A DNA stretch of 64,000 bases from Nocardioides sp. Soil774. GTDB taxonomy: Bacteria; Actinomycetota; Actinomycetes; Propionibacteriales; Nocardioidaceae. Below, in pieces: positions 7,791 to 17,326 of this stretch. The stretch covers positions 191,701 through 255,700 of the forward strand of contig NZ_LMSM01000005.1 of the NCBI RefSeq assembly GCF_001428125.1. Direction: 5' to 3'. Every line of letters begins with the position of its first letter. The stretch's first letter is position 1. The notes below the pieces were generated by a model. It was not told the origin of the DNA and ran no database searches. It saw only the letters and a program-made list of their open reading frames with translations. Position numbers and translations under genes: made by a program.

Positions 7791-8396
7791 TCAGGTCAGG
7801 CCGAGCGCGATCTCCACGGCGGCCAGGTCGGGGTCGCGCAGGCCGGTGGAGTCGTGGCGCCACCAGACCTCGGGATAGACCACCCGCCCGGTCAGCCAGT
7901 CGGGCCGGTCGCTGAGCACGACGACCTGGAAGGCGGGCGCCGGCACGCGCCGCGACGGTGCCTCGAAGCCGTGGGTCGACGCGGGCTCGAAGCCGCGGCT
8001 GCCGTAGAACGCAGGGCTTCCCTCCAGGAAGAGCAGCGGAAGGCCCAGCCCGCGAGCGGCCTCGACGGCCGCCGCGACGAGGGCGGTCCCGATCCCGCTC
8101 CGCTGGTGCTGCGGGGCCGTGCTGAGCGGCGAGAGCATGCACGCCGACGCCAGCTCGCGCCGTGCGTCGACCCAGCAGCGGCTCACCCCGACGTGGCCGA
8201 CGACGCGACCCTCGACCAGCGCGACCCGCTCGGCCAGCAGGTGCTCGCCAGCCCGCACGTCGGCCCACAGATCGGCGACCCGGTCGCCGTGGGCGGCCGC
8301 CTCGGCGCCGAACGCGGCGCGGATGACACCCAGCACGTCGTCGGCGTCCTCCGGCTCGGCGGGGCGGATCTCCACGCGGGGCCCAGGAGTGCTCAC
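7791..8396 (-). CDS. GNAT family N-acetyltransferase
   Basis: This protein of about 201 residues carries the acetyl-CoA motif A (QHQRSGIGTALVAAAVEAAR) followed by LPLLFLEGSPAFYGSRGFEPA, as in YhbS-type acetyltransferases. It moves an acetyl group from acetyl-CoA to an amine; the acceptor is unknown. I chose the GTG at 8396 because TAGCGT (8404-8409) lies 7 bases before it. The longer frame starts at a GTG (8405) that overlaps that hexamer. The -10 box overlaps the end of the upstream SRPBCC gene. Confidence 0.85.
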   Translation of the reverse strand: MSTPGPRVEIRPAEPEDADDVLGVIRAAFGAEAAAHGDRVADLWADVRAGEHLLAERVALVEGRVVGHVGVSRCWVDARRELASACMLSPLSTAPQHQRSGIGTALVAAAVEAARGLGLPLLFLEGSPAFYGSRGFEPASTHGFEAPSRRVPAPAFQVVVLSDRPDWLTGRVVYPEVWWRHDSTGLRDPDLAAVEIALGLT

Positions 8397-8403
8397 CGGC
8401 GCC

Positions 8404-8409
8404 ACGCTA
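8404..8409 (-). promoter_or_regulatory. Candidate -10 box of the GNAT gene
   Basis: TAGCGT on the minus strand, 7 bases before the GTG at 8396. It overlaps the stop codon of the SRPBCC gene, so the two genes appear to be transcribed separately. Confidence 0.45.
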
Positions 8410-8937
8410 GCGACCGATGCGCTCGCGCAGGCCCGCGGCGAGCCCGACCACGGTCATCGCGTCCACCAGGCCGCCGAGCGACATCGCGAGACGCCGGTGC
8501 CGCACCGGCGCCATCCGCAACCGCAGGTGCACGCGGGTGCCGCCGGCCCCGACGGGCAGGAGGCGCAGGCACCAGGTGAGGTCCGTGCTGCCCCGCGTCG
8601 AGGTGTAGAGCAACGTGCGCGGCGCGTCGATCGCGGCGAGCGTGAACGTCGCGTCCGCTCCGCCCCAGTCAGGGACGACGTCGCCGACCTCGTACTCGAG
8701 GAGCCGCGGCTCGAGGTGACGGAGCGCCCGCCGCCCCGGAGGCACCAGACGCTCGATCCGGGCCGGGAGGTACCACCCCGCCCGGCGCTTGCCGAGCTGC
8801 ACCAGCCACGGCCAGACCTCCCCCGGCGCTGCGTCGAGGTCGAAGGCACGGTCCATGACGACGTCGGCGGCGACGAGCTCGTCGCCGGGCAAGGTCACGG
8901 CGCGCTCCGCCGCCGTCGGCGCCGCCCAGTCCGACAT
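8407..8937 (-). CDS. SRPBCC (START-like) family protein
   Basis: This 176-residue protein begins its fold with AFDLDAAPGEVWPWLVQLGKRRAGWY (about 31-56, in two parts), typical of polyketide-cyclase/SRPBCC domains that bind hydrophobic ligands in a helix-grip cavity. The segment LEYEVGDVVPDWG and the later TDLTWCLRLLPVGAGGTRVH strand pattern agree. No catalytic residues can be assigned. No signal peptide is seen. It lies 9 bases downstream of yjbQ on the same strand and is probably expressed with it. Confidence 0.75.
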   Translation of the reverse strand: MSDWAAPTAAERAVTLPGDELVAADVVMDRAFDLDAAPGEVWPWLVQLGKRRAGWYLPARIERLVPPGRRALRHLEPRLLEYEVGDVVPDWGGADATFTLAAIDAPRTLLYTSTRGSTDLTWCLRLLPVGAGGTRVHLRLRMAPVRHRRLAMSLGGLVDAMTVVGLAAGLRERIGR

Positions 8938-8946
8938 GCGACCTCC

Positions 8947-9351
8947 TCAGCCGGCCAGGAAGGACCAGCGCACCTCGCGCTCGTCGTTGTCGACATTGAG
9001 GTCCACCAGGCAGATGCTCTGCCAGGTGCCGAGGGCGAGCCGGCCCCCGAGCACGGGCACGGTGCAGTGGGGCGGCACGACCGCCGGCATCACGTGCGAG
9101 CGACCGTGCCCCGGTGAGCCGTGGCGGTGCCGCCAGCGGTCGTCGGCGGGCAGCAGGTCGCCGAGCGCCGCGAGCAGGTCGTCGTCGGAGCCGGCGCCGG
9201 TCTCGATGATCGCCAGACCCGCGGTGGCGTGCGGCACGAAGACCTGCAGCAGCCCGTCGCCGCGTCCGGACACGAAGTCCGCGGCGTCGCGGGTCAGGTC
9301 GAGCACGACCTGGTCGCCGCCGGTGCGGTAGGTGCGGGTCTCACTCTCCAT
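8947..9351 (-). CDS. YjbQ/UPF0047 family protein (secondary thiamine-phosphate synthase type)
   Basis: The 134-residue length and motifs fit the YjbQ family: VPHATAGLAIIE (His41, Glu50), then GHGRSHVMPA (His82, His86) and LGTWQSICLVDL. The conserved His residues form a metal-binding pocket. Some members substitute weakly for ThiE, hence the name, but the physiological reaction is unsettled. The start overlaps the end of the upstream thiamine-binding-like gene by 11 bases, which means co-translation and a shared job. Confidence 0.9.
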   Translation of the reverse strand: MESETRTYRTGGDQVVLDLTRDAADFVSGRGDGLLQVFVPHATAGLAIIETGAGSDDDLLAALGDLLPADDRWRHRHGSPGHGRSHVMPAVVPPHCTVPVLGGRLALGTWQSICLVDLNVDNDEREVRWSFLAG

Positions 9352-9646
9352 CGCGCAGCGCCTGCTCGATGCGCTCGACCTTGGCGCTCATCTGCCCGAC
9401 GTGCCCGGGCCGGATGTCGGCCTTGAGCACGAGACCGACGCGGGGCGACACCTCGGCGACGACGTCCACGGCCCGCTTCACCACGGCCATCACCTCGTCC
9501 CACTCCCCCTCGATGTTGGTGAACATCGCGTTGGTCTCGTGGGGCAGCCCGGACTCGCGGACCACGCGTACGGCGGCAGCGACCGCCTCGGTGACGGACC
9601 CGCTCGGGTCGTGGGCGACGGGAGAGATCGAGAAGGCAACCAGCAT
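9341..9646 (-). CDS. MTH1187/YkoF-like thiamine-binding family protein
   Basis: This 101-residue protein has the ferredoxin-like fold pattern of the MTH1187 family: MLVAFSISPVAHDPSGSVTE at the start, ETNAMFTNIEGEWDEVM in the middle and a C-terminal helix. Family members bind thiamine or related pyrimidines as homo-oligomers. The ATG at 9646 gives the canonical MLVAFSI. TAGGTT lies 7 bases upstream. It overlaps yjbQ by 11 bases and heads a yjbQ/SRPBCC operon. Confidence 0.88.
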   Translation of the reverse strand: MLVAFSISPVAHDPSGSVTEAVAAAVRVVRESGLPHETNAMFTNIEGEWDEVMAVVKRAVDVVAEVSPRVGLVLKADIRPGHVGQMSAKVERIEQALRDGE

Positions 9647-9653
9647 GCCTGCG

Positions 9654-9659
9654 AACCTA
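9654..9659 (-). promoter_or_regulatory. Candidate -10 box of the thiamine-binding/YjbQ operon
   Basis: TAGGTT on the minus strand, 7 bases before the ATG at 9646. Confidence 0.5.
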
Positions 9660-9674
9660 GCGCGCCACGCCCGT

Positions 9675-10337
9675 TCAGGCGTTGGCGCCCGGCTCGGGCA
9701 GCGCCCCCTGCGGGTCGTCGGTGCCGCCCTGGCAAGTGACGCCGAACTCCGGCGCCGTGTGCCCGTCGCCGTACTCCTCGAGGAAGAGTCCCAGCCGCTC
9801 GTCGTCGGGCCCGTCCAGCCCGAGCTGCACACCCCACACGGTCACGACCACCGGCGCGTCCAGCCCGGCATACGGCGACATGATCCCGTTGTCGGGCAGC
9901 TGGGCGGCGAGCTGCTCGACGTCGTCGGCGGCCAGGTCGGGGTCGTGGGTGATCCAGACCGCGCCGTGCTCCAGGTCGTGCACCGCGTTCTCGTCGCGCA
10001 CCGGCTCGTCGTAGACGCCGCAGTCGAGCCAGATCGGGGCGTGGGACCCGCCGACCGGCGGCGACTGCGGGTAGAGCACGTCGAGCGTCGTGTGGGAGCG
10101 GTCCGGGACGTCAAAGGTCCGCACCGCGCTGAGGTCGAGGACACGCTGCGCCGTCTCGCCCCCGCGGATCACCCGGTCGACCAGCGGCGCGGCCAGCGCG
10201 GCGCCCATCACCAGGACAGCCGCGACGGTCGCCAGCACCAGCGGCAGGCGCTTGGCTCCACCCTCGCGCGGAGCGTCGGCTGCCGGCGGCTGCTCCACCG
10301 CGGGCGCCAGCTCGTCGGGCGGGGTCGCGTCGCTCAC
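9675..10337 (-). CDS. DUF3105 membrane-anchored protein
   Basis: This 220-residue protein has a cytoplasmic Pro/Ala-rich N-terminus, one membrane segment (about 31-52) and an exported domain with the DUF3105 signature: a PPVGGSHAPIW run, Cys in WLDCGVYDEPV, and NAVHDLEHGAVWITH. Conserved His and Cys residues suggest metal binding, but the function is unknown. It begins with GTG, with TAGCCT 6 bases before it. In other actinobacteria such proteins often lie near DUF305 or copper genes; none is visible here. Confidence 0.85.
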   Translation of the reverse strand: MSDATPPDELAPAVEQPPAADAPREGGAKRLPLVLATVAAVLVMGAALAAPLVDRVIRGGETAQRVLDLSAVRTFDVPDRSHTTLDVLYPQSPPVGGSHAPIWLDCGVYDEPVRDENAVHDLEHGAVWITHDPDLAADDVEQLAAQLPDNGIMSPYAGLDAPVVVTVWGVQLGLDGPDDERLGLFLEEYGDGHTAPEFGVTCQGGTDDPQGALPEPGANA

Positions 10338-10343
10338 GGCGTC

Positions 10344-10349
10344 AGGCTA
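10344..10349 (-). promoter_or_regulatory. Candidate -10 box of the DUF3105 gene
   Basis: TAGCCT on the minus strand, 6 bases before the GTG at 10337. Confidence 0.5.
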
Positions 10350-10393
10350 CCGGCGCAGTGGCAGCCCAACGTCGGGTCGGTCCCGGAGCCGTC

Positions 10394-10974
10394 TCAGGCG
10401 AGCGCGGCCCGTACGACGTCCGCGCGGGCGTCGTACTCAGCCTGCGGGATGTTCGGGAGCATGTCGGCCCAGACCGGCAGGTTCGACCCGCGCAGCTCCA
10501 GGACGCCGAGGGGACGCGCGAGGACGTTCACCGAGAGGTGCCCGCCGCCGTTCTCCCACTTGCTGACCTGGACGTTGCCGACCCCCGGGAGGGCGCGCAG
10601 GGCGCGGTAGGTGCGACGGATGAGGCGGCCCAGCTCCTCGTCGGCGGTCTCGTCGAGGTCGTCGAGGCGTTCGTGGTCACGGGCGACCACGTTGGCCACG
10701 AACAGCAGGCTTGTGCCGCCCGGACGGATCACCGCCAGCCGTTGTCCGACGTGGAGGACGACGTCCTCGCGGGCGAGGGCCTTGCAGGTGCCACAGGCGT
10801 CGGGTGTCCGCTCGCGGGACGGCTCGGGCACGACCCGAGCGCCGATCGGCTTCGCCGTCAGGCCTTCGCGCTCGAAGGGGAAGACCTCCCAGCCCGTCAT
10901 CGGGCCGAGCGGCGGCCGGCCGGCCGCGTCCAGGTGGTCCTGGACGCGGCCGCGCCACACCTCTGCCGGATCGG

Positions 10975-10978
<4 letters not shown>
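10394..10978 (-). CDS. HIT-superfamily-like protein coupled to aconitase
   Basis: This 194-residue protein has a C-terminal half that looks like a HIT/GalT fold: [32 protein letters not shown] and [11 protein letters not shown]. The usual HxHxH triad is not complete: the core reads GGHLSVNV. It may therefore be a non-catalytic nucleotide binder or a diverged hydrolase. CGTC near residue 62 could bind metal. The GTG start overlaps the acnA stop (GTGA), so it is translated with aconitase, but a shared role is not known. Confidence 0.7.
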
Positions 10979-13776
<2,798 letters not shown>

Positions 13777-13874
13777 CAGCCACATCTCCTCGGGAGTTCG
13801 CGGGTCTGCGTCCATCTTGCCGTCGCAGGTGGAGGGACGGGAAGGAGGGGCGACCCAGGGTTCTGACGTCGCAA

Positions 13875-13892
13875 TATCTTGACGTCAAGATA
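13875..13892. promoter_or_regulatory. Perfect 18-bp palindrome between acnA and the divergent kinase gene
   Basis: TATCTTGACGTCAAGATA is fully self-complementary with no spacer, as expected for a dimeric regulator. On the plus strand it holds TTGACG, 19 bases before the TACGGT -10 hexamer of the kinase gene, so a bound protein would cover that -35. It could also control acnA on the other strand. I cannot name the regulator; TetR, MarR or AcnR-like proteins are possible. Confidence 0.7.
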
Positions 13893-13903
13893 ACACACCG
13901 GGC

Positions 13904-13909
13904 TACGGT
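13904..13909 (+). promoter_or_regulatory. Candidate -10 box of the P-loop kinase gene
   Basis: TACGGT, 6 bases before the GTG at 13916, with TTGACG at 13879-13884 as the likely -35 inside the palindrome. Confidence 0.55.
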
Positions 13910-13915
13910 GCCGTC

Positions 13916-14446
13916 GTGCCGGCACTCCTGCACCTCAACGGTCCCTCCGGCGTCGGCAAGTCGACGCTCGCCCGGGCGCACGCCGCCGCACACCCCGGCA
14001 CGCTGCTCTGCGACATCGACGAGCTGAGGTCCTGGGTGTCGGGCTGGGAGGACGACTTCATCGGCACCGGCGAGGCCGTGCGCGCCTCAGCCCTCGCCCT
14101 GCTCACGGCCTACCTCGGCACCGGACGTGACGTGGTGCTCCCCCAGCTCATCGTCACGCCCGCCCAGGTCGAGCGGTTCGAGGCCGCCGCGGCGGCGGCA
14201 GGAGCGACGTACGTCGGCGTGGTGCTGGACGCGGCCCCCGACGTGCTGCTGCAGCGGCTGCACGCGCGTCCGGTCACCCCTGTCACCGCCGTGGTCGCGC
14301 GGATCATCGAGGAGCGCGGCGGCGACGCACTGGTCCTCGAGGGCAGGGAGCAGCTGCTGCAGCTCGCGGCGGAGAAGGGCTGGACGGTCATCGACACCTC
14401 CGACCGCGATGCGGCTCTGGCCGGCCTCGCCCGCCTCCGTCGCTGA
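13916..14446 (+). CDS. P-loop kinase-like protein (AAA/zeta-toxin or phosphotransferase type)
   Basis: This 176-residue protein opens with a Walker A motif, LNGPSGVGKSTLARAHA (about 7-23), followed by CDIDELRSWVSGWEDDF, in which the first Asp could be the catalytic base. It resembles small P-loop kinases that phosphorylate sugars, nucleotides or antibiotics. The substrate is unknown. The GTG start follows the palindromic promoter described above, so it may be co-regulated with acnA on the other strand. No antitoxin-like gene is next to it, so I do not call it a toxin. Confidence 0.75.
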   Translation: MPALLHLNGPSGVGKSTLARAHAAAHPGTLLCDIDELRSWVSGWEDDFIGTGEAVRASALALLTAYLGTGRDVVLPQLIVTPAQVERFEAAAAAAGATYVGVVLDAAPDVLLQRLHARPVTPVTAVVARIIEERGGDALVLEGREQLLQLAAEKGWTVIDTSDRDAALAGLARLRR

Positions 14447-14448
14447 CC

Positions 14449-14553
14449 TCAGCCGATGCCGGCCATCTGGTCGAGGCGCTGCAGCAGGTCGTGGGCGGCG
14501 AGCTCGACCTCCGCGTGCGCGACGGCATCCGTGTTCACGGCGTAGGTGGCCAT
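14449..14553 (-). CDS. Candidate 34-residue small protein downstream of the coiled-coil membrane protein
   Basis: ATG at 14553 to TGA at 14449 gives a 34-residue frame starting MATYAVNTDAVAHAEVELAA. All but one third codon positions are G or C, which is what real genes here show. It begins 25 bases after the stop of the upstream membrane-protein gene, with GGAGGAG about 12 bases before its ATG. The first dozen residues resemble the start of WXG100/ESAT-6 proteins, but it has no WXG motif and is a third of their length, so it could be a degraded remnant. It may equally be a chance frame. Confidence 0.4.
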   Translation of the reverse strand: MATYAVNTDAVAHAEVELAAHDLLQRLDQMAGIG

Positions 14554-14578
14554 GTCGCCCCGCCTGCTCCTCCAGGCC

Positions 14579-16078
14579 TCAGAAGCCCAGCACCTTGCCG
14601 AACGCCGAGAAGAAGGTGTCGAACACCTTGGCGATCGGGTTGCTGGGCCCGTCGGCGCTGGACTTCTGCCAGAAGAGCGGGTGGGCGCCGGTGAACTCGT
14701 CGTCGACGAGTGGCGTCCTGCCCCACAGGTAGGGCCAGAACACCTCCGTCCGGTTCACGCCCACGACGAGGCGGGAGTCGAAGCCCATCACCAGGTGCTG
14801 CTCCATCCTCGTGGACCGGCCCTGCGGGTTGGTCGCGGCGACGTCTCCGCTTCCCTGCACGATCAGGCTGCCGGTGCCGGCGAACAGGATGTAGCGCACC
14901 TGCCACGTCGCCAGCGACTGGATCCCCCACCGCCACCGCGTCTGCAGGTCCGGTGTGCCGATGACGCCGACGACGTGCCGTGGACGCATCACCAGTCCTG
15001 GGTGATCGGTGAAGTCGATGCGCATGAGGTAGGAGTCGGGGTCGTCGGGGGTGGCCAGCGTCGCCGAGGTGTGGCCCCCGTCCCCCGTGACCCGGCTCAG
15101 TCCGTAGAGCCCGGCTGCGAAGCTGACGAAGGGCGAGGACCAGTCGTAGAGGAGCCGGCTGCGGACCGCTCCCTGGACCGGACGCACGTGCTCAGATCGG
15201 GCGGACAGCACCTCACCCTCGTCCAGCCGGACCGTCAGGGTCCGCTCGGCGGCACCGGAGCGGAGCGCGGCACCCGCGTGGTCGGAGTCCGCGGCCAGGT
15301 GGATCGGGTTGTGCGCCCGCCTCACCAGGGGCATCAGCACGAAGTAGCTGACGACCCGCAGGACCCCGGGCATCAGCACGAGGAGGAGAGCGGTCCACAC
15401 CAGCCACCTCCACGACCGCGCCCAGACGTTGACGACCTGTCCCGCCCAGGAATCCTGCGCCTCCCGCAGTCCCTGCTCCTCGGCGGTCGTCTGGGCCAGC
15501 TCGGATCTTGTGTTGTCGATCTCCCTCTTCTCGGGGGCGAGACCGCCGTCCTCGCCGAGCTGCTCGAGCTTCTGCTCGTCGGTGAGGTTGGGGTCCTCGA
15601 GGACGGCTGCGTCGGCCTCGGCCGCGGCGACGTTGCGCTGGAACGTGGCGAGCGCCTCCTCGGCCCCCTCCAGCGCCCTCTGCGCGTCCTCGCACGGGTT
15701 CGGCCCGATCGGCGACAGCTTCTCCGGCACGCTCTCCAGCGTGGTGCAGACATCTCCCTGCAGGCCCTCGACCTCAGACTCCTGGTCGGAGATCCGGCGT
15801 CGCCCGTCGGCGACCTCCGCGCCGATCTCGGCCGTCAGGGACTCAGTGGCCTTGCTCTGGGCTTCTGAGTACGTGCTCTCGAGCTCCGTCAGCTCGTCCT
15901 GCAGACGCGCGCGTTCCTGCGCCACGTCCGAGAGCCGGTCCCGCTCCGCCTCGGCCTCACGGAGCACCGGGACCAGGGCCGACGTCAGCAGCACGCCGAG
16001 GAACAGGGTGAGCACCACGGCCGCGAAGAGCCCGACCTTCTTCAGGGCGAAGCCGAGGACAGCCGAGACGAGACGCAC
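14579..16078 (-). CDS. Coiled-coil membrane protein with AIM24-like C-terminal region
   Basis: This 499-residue protein has an N-terminal membrane segment (about 12-36), a long predicted coiled coil (about 38-210, rich in Glu, Ala, Arg) containing one Cys pair (DVCTTLE and NPCEDAQ), and a second membrane segment (about 224-250). The C-terminal cytoplasmic domain is beta-rich. Its ILFAGTGSLIVQGSGDV and HLVMGFDSRLVVGVNRT resemble AIM24-type beta folds, which is only a weak family match. The loop between the membrane segments is probably outside the cell. TACGAT lies 7 bases before the GTG start. The function is unknown. Confidence 0.7.
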   Translation of the reverse strand: MRLVSAVLGFALKKVGLFAAVVLTLFLGVLLTSALVPVLREAEAERDRLSDVAQERARLQDELTELESTYSEAQSKATESLTAEIGAEVADGRRRISDQESEVEGLQGDVCTTLESVPEKLSPIGPNPCEDAQRALEGAEEALATFQRNVAAAEADAAVLEDPNLTDEQKLEQLGEDGGLAPEKREIDNTRSELAQTTAEEQGLREAQDSWAGQVVNVWARSWRWLVWTALLLVLMPGVLRVVSYFVLMPLVRRAHNPIHLAADSDHAGAALRSGAAERTLTVRLDEGEVLSARSEHVRPVQGAVRSRLLYDWSSPFVSFAAGLYGLSRVTGDGGHTSATLATPDDPDSYLMRIDFTDHPGLVMRPRHVVGVIGTPDLQTRWRWGIQSLATWQVRYILFAGTGSLIVQGSGDVAATNPQGRSTRMEQHLVMGFDSRLVVGVNRTEVFWPYLWGRTPLVDDEFTGAHPLFWQKSSADGPSNPIAKVFDTFFSAFGKVLGF

Positions 16079-16085
16079 GGGCGCG

Positions 16086-16091
16086 ATCGTA
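16086..16091 (-). promoter_or_regulatory. Candidate -10 box of the coiled-coil membrane protein gene
   Basis: TACGAT on the minus strand, 7 bases before the GTG at 16078. Confidence 0.45.
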
Positions 16092-16099
16092 GTTGCGAC

Positions 16100-17326
16100 C
16101 TACGACTGTCCGGGGCCGACTCTCCTCAGGAGCGCCACGCACTCCACGTGGTGGGTCATCGGGAAGAGGTCGAAGGCGCGGATCGCGGTGAGCTCGTAGC
16201 CGTGCTCGGCGAAGATCGCGATGTCGCGCCCGAGGGCGGCCGGGTCGCAGGCGACGTACGCCACCGCGCGGGGGCGACGGTCGACGACCTGCTCCACGAC
16301 GGCACGCTTCGCACCCTCGCGCGGCGGGTCGAGCACGACCAGGTCGAACGGCTCGTCGTAGCCCTCGCGCAGCACCGACTCGGTGGGCCCGCACTCCACG
16401 ACCGCGCCCTCGAGCGCGGAGAGGTTGGCCCGCGCGTGCTGCGACGCCGAGCGGTCGCCCTCGACGGCCACCACGCGGGCGCCGGTGACCTCGCCGACGA
16501 AGCGGGCGAACAGGCCGACACCGGCGTAGAGGTCGAGCGCCCGCTCCCCCGGCTGCGGCGCCAGCAGCTCGAGGACGGTCTCCACCAGCACCCGCGGGGC
16601 CTCGGGGTGGACCTGCCAGAAGCCGTCGGCGGCCACGGTGAAGGGGTGGGACGTCTCACCCCGGGTGACATCGTGGGTGAGGATGTCTCGTGACGGGCGC
16701 GGGGCGCCCTCCTCGACCACGGCGCCGTCGACCGCGTCGCGCGGGCGGGCTCCCTCCGCGGCGATCAGGCAGTCGTCGATCGGCACGAGCCGGTGCGAGC
16801 GGTGGGCCCGCATGGCGGGCTGCCCGTCCGGCAGTGCGGCGTAGCGCTGGCGCGTACGCCACCGCAGCCCGTCGTCGGGTCGGCCCGGGACCGGGACCGC
16901 CTGGACCTCGAGACCGGCGACGAGCGGCGACCCGGCGTCCAGGCGGCCGAGGCGCACCAGCTGCTCGCGCACCACCGCGGTCTTCAGCGCGCGCTGCGCG
17001 GGCACGGCGACGTGCTGGAAGTCGCAGCCTCCGCACAGCCCGGGACCGGCGACGGGGCACGGCGCCTCGACGCGGTCGGGCGAGGCTTCCACCACCGACA
17101 CGGCGTCTCCGCGCCAGAAGCGGTCACCGTCGGTGCCCTCGGTGATCTCCACGACCACTCGCTCGCCGGGGATCGCGTGCCGGACGAAGACGACGCGGGA
17201 CTCGGGCTCGGGCAGCCGGGCGACGCAGTGGCCGCCGTGGGCGACCGGCCCGACCTCGGCCTCGAAGCGCTCCCCGACGCGGGAGCGGCCCCGGGCCTTG
17301 CGGGGGCGGTGGTGGTGGCGGCTCAT
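16100..17326 (-). CDS. TRAM-domain class I SAM-dependent RNA methyltransferase (RumA/TrmA-like)
   Basis: This 408-residue enzyme should make 5-methyluridine in rRNA or tRNA. An N-terminal TRAM RNA-binding domain (about 18-75) follows a basic His/Arg-rich tail, then a Cys-rich stretch (PCPVAGPGLCGGCDFQH, about 88-104) that can hold a [4Fe-4S] cluster. The SAM site includes LDLYAGVGLFARFV, and VVLDPPREGA plus AYVACDPAALGRD carries the catalytic Cys. The start overlaps the upstream permease stop by 4 bases (ATGA). The ortholog order matches Rv2689c-Rv2690c of M. tuberculosis. Confidence 0.93.
   Translation of the reverse strand: MSRHHHRPRKARGRSRVGERFEAEVGPVAHGGHCVARLPEPESRVVFVRHAIPGERVVVEITEGTDGDRFWRGDAVSVVEASPDRVEAPCPVAGPGLCGGCDFQHVAVPAQRALKTAVVREQLVRLGRLDAGSPLVAGLEVQAVPVPGRPDDGLRWRTRQRYAALPDGQPAMRAHRSHRLVPIDDCLIAAEGARPRDAVDGAVVEEGAPRPSRDILTHDVTRGETSHPFTVAADGFWQVHPEAPRVLVETVLELLAPQPGERALDLYAGVGLFARFVGEVTGARVVAVEGDRSASQHARANLSALEGAVVECGPTESVLREGYDEPFDLVVLDPPREGAKRAVVEQVVDRRPRAVAYVACDPAALGRDIAIFAEHGYELTAIRAFDLFPMTHHVECVALLRRVGPGQS

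Noticed and set aside
13916..14446. A zeta-type toxin
   Set aside because: The protein has a Walker A motif as zeta toxins do, but there is no antitoxin gene next to it and no signature residues to separate it from ordinary small kinases.
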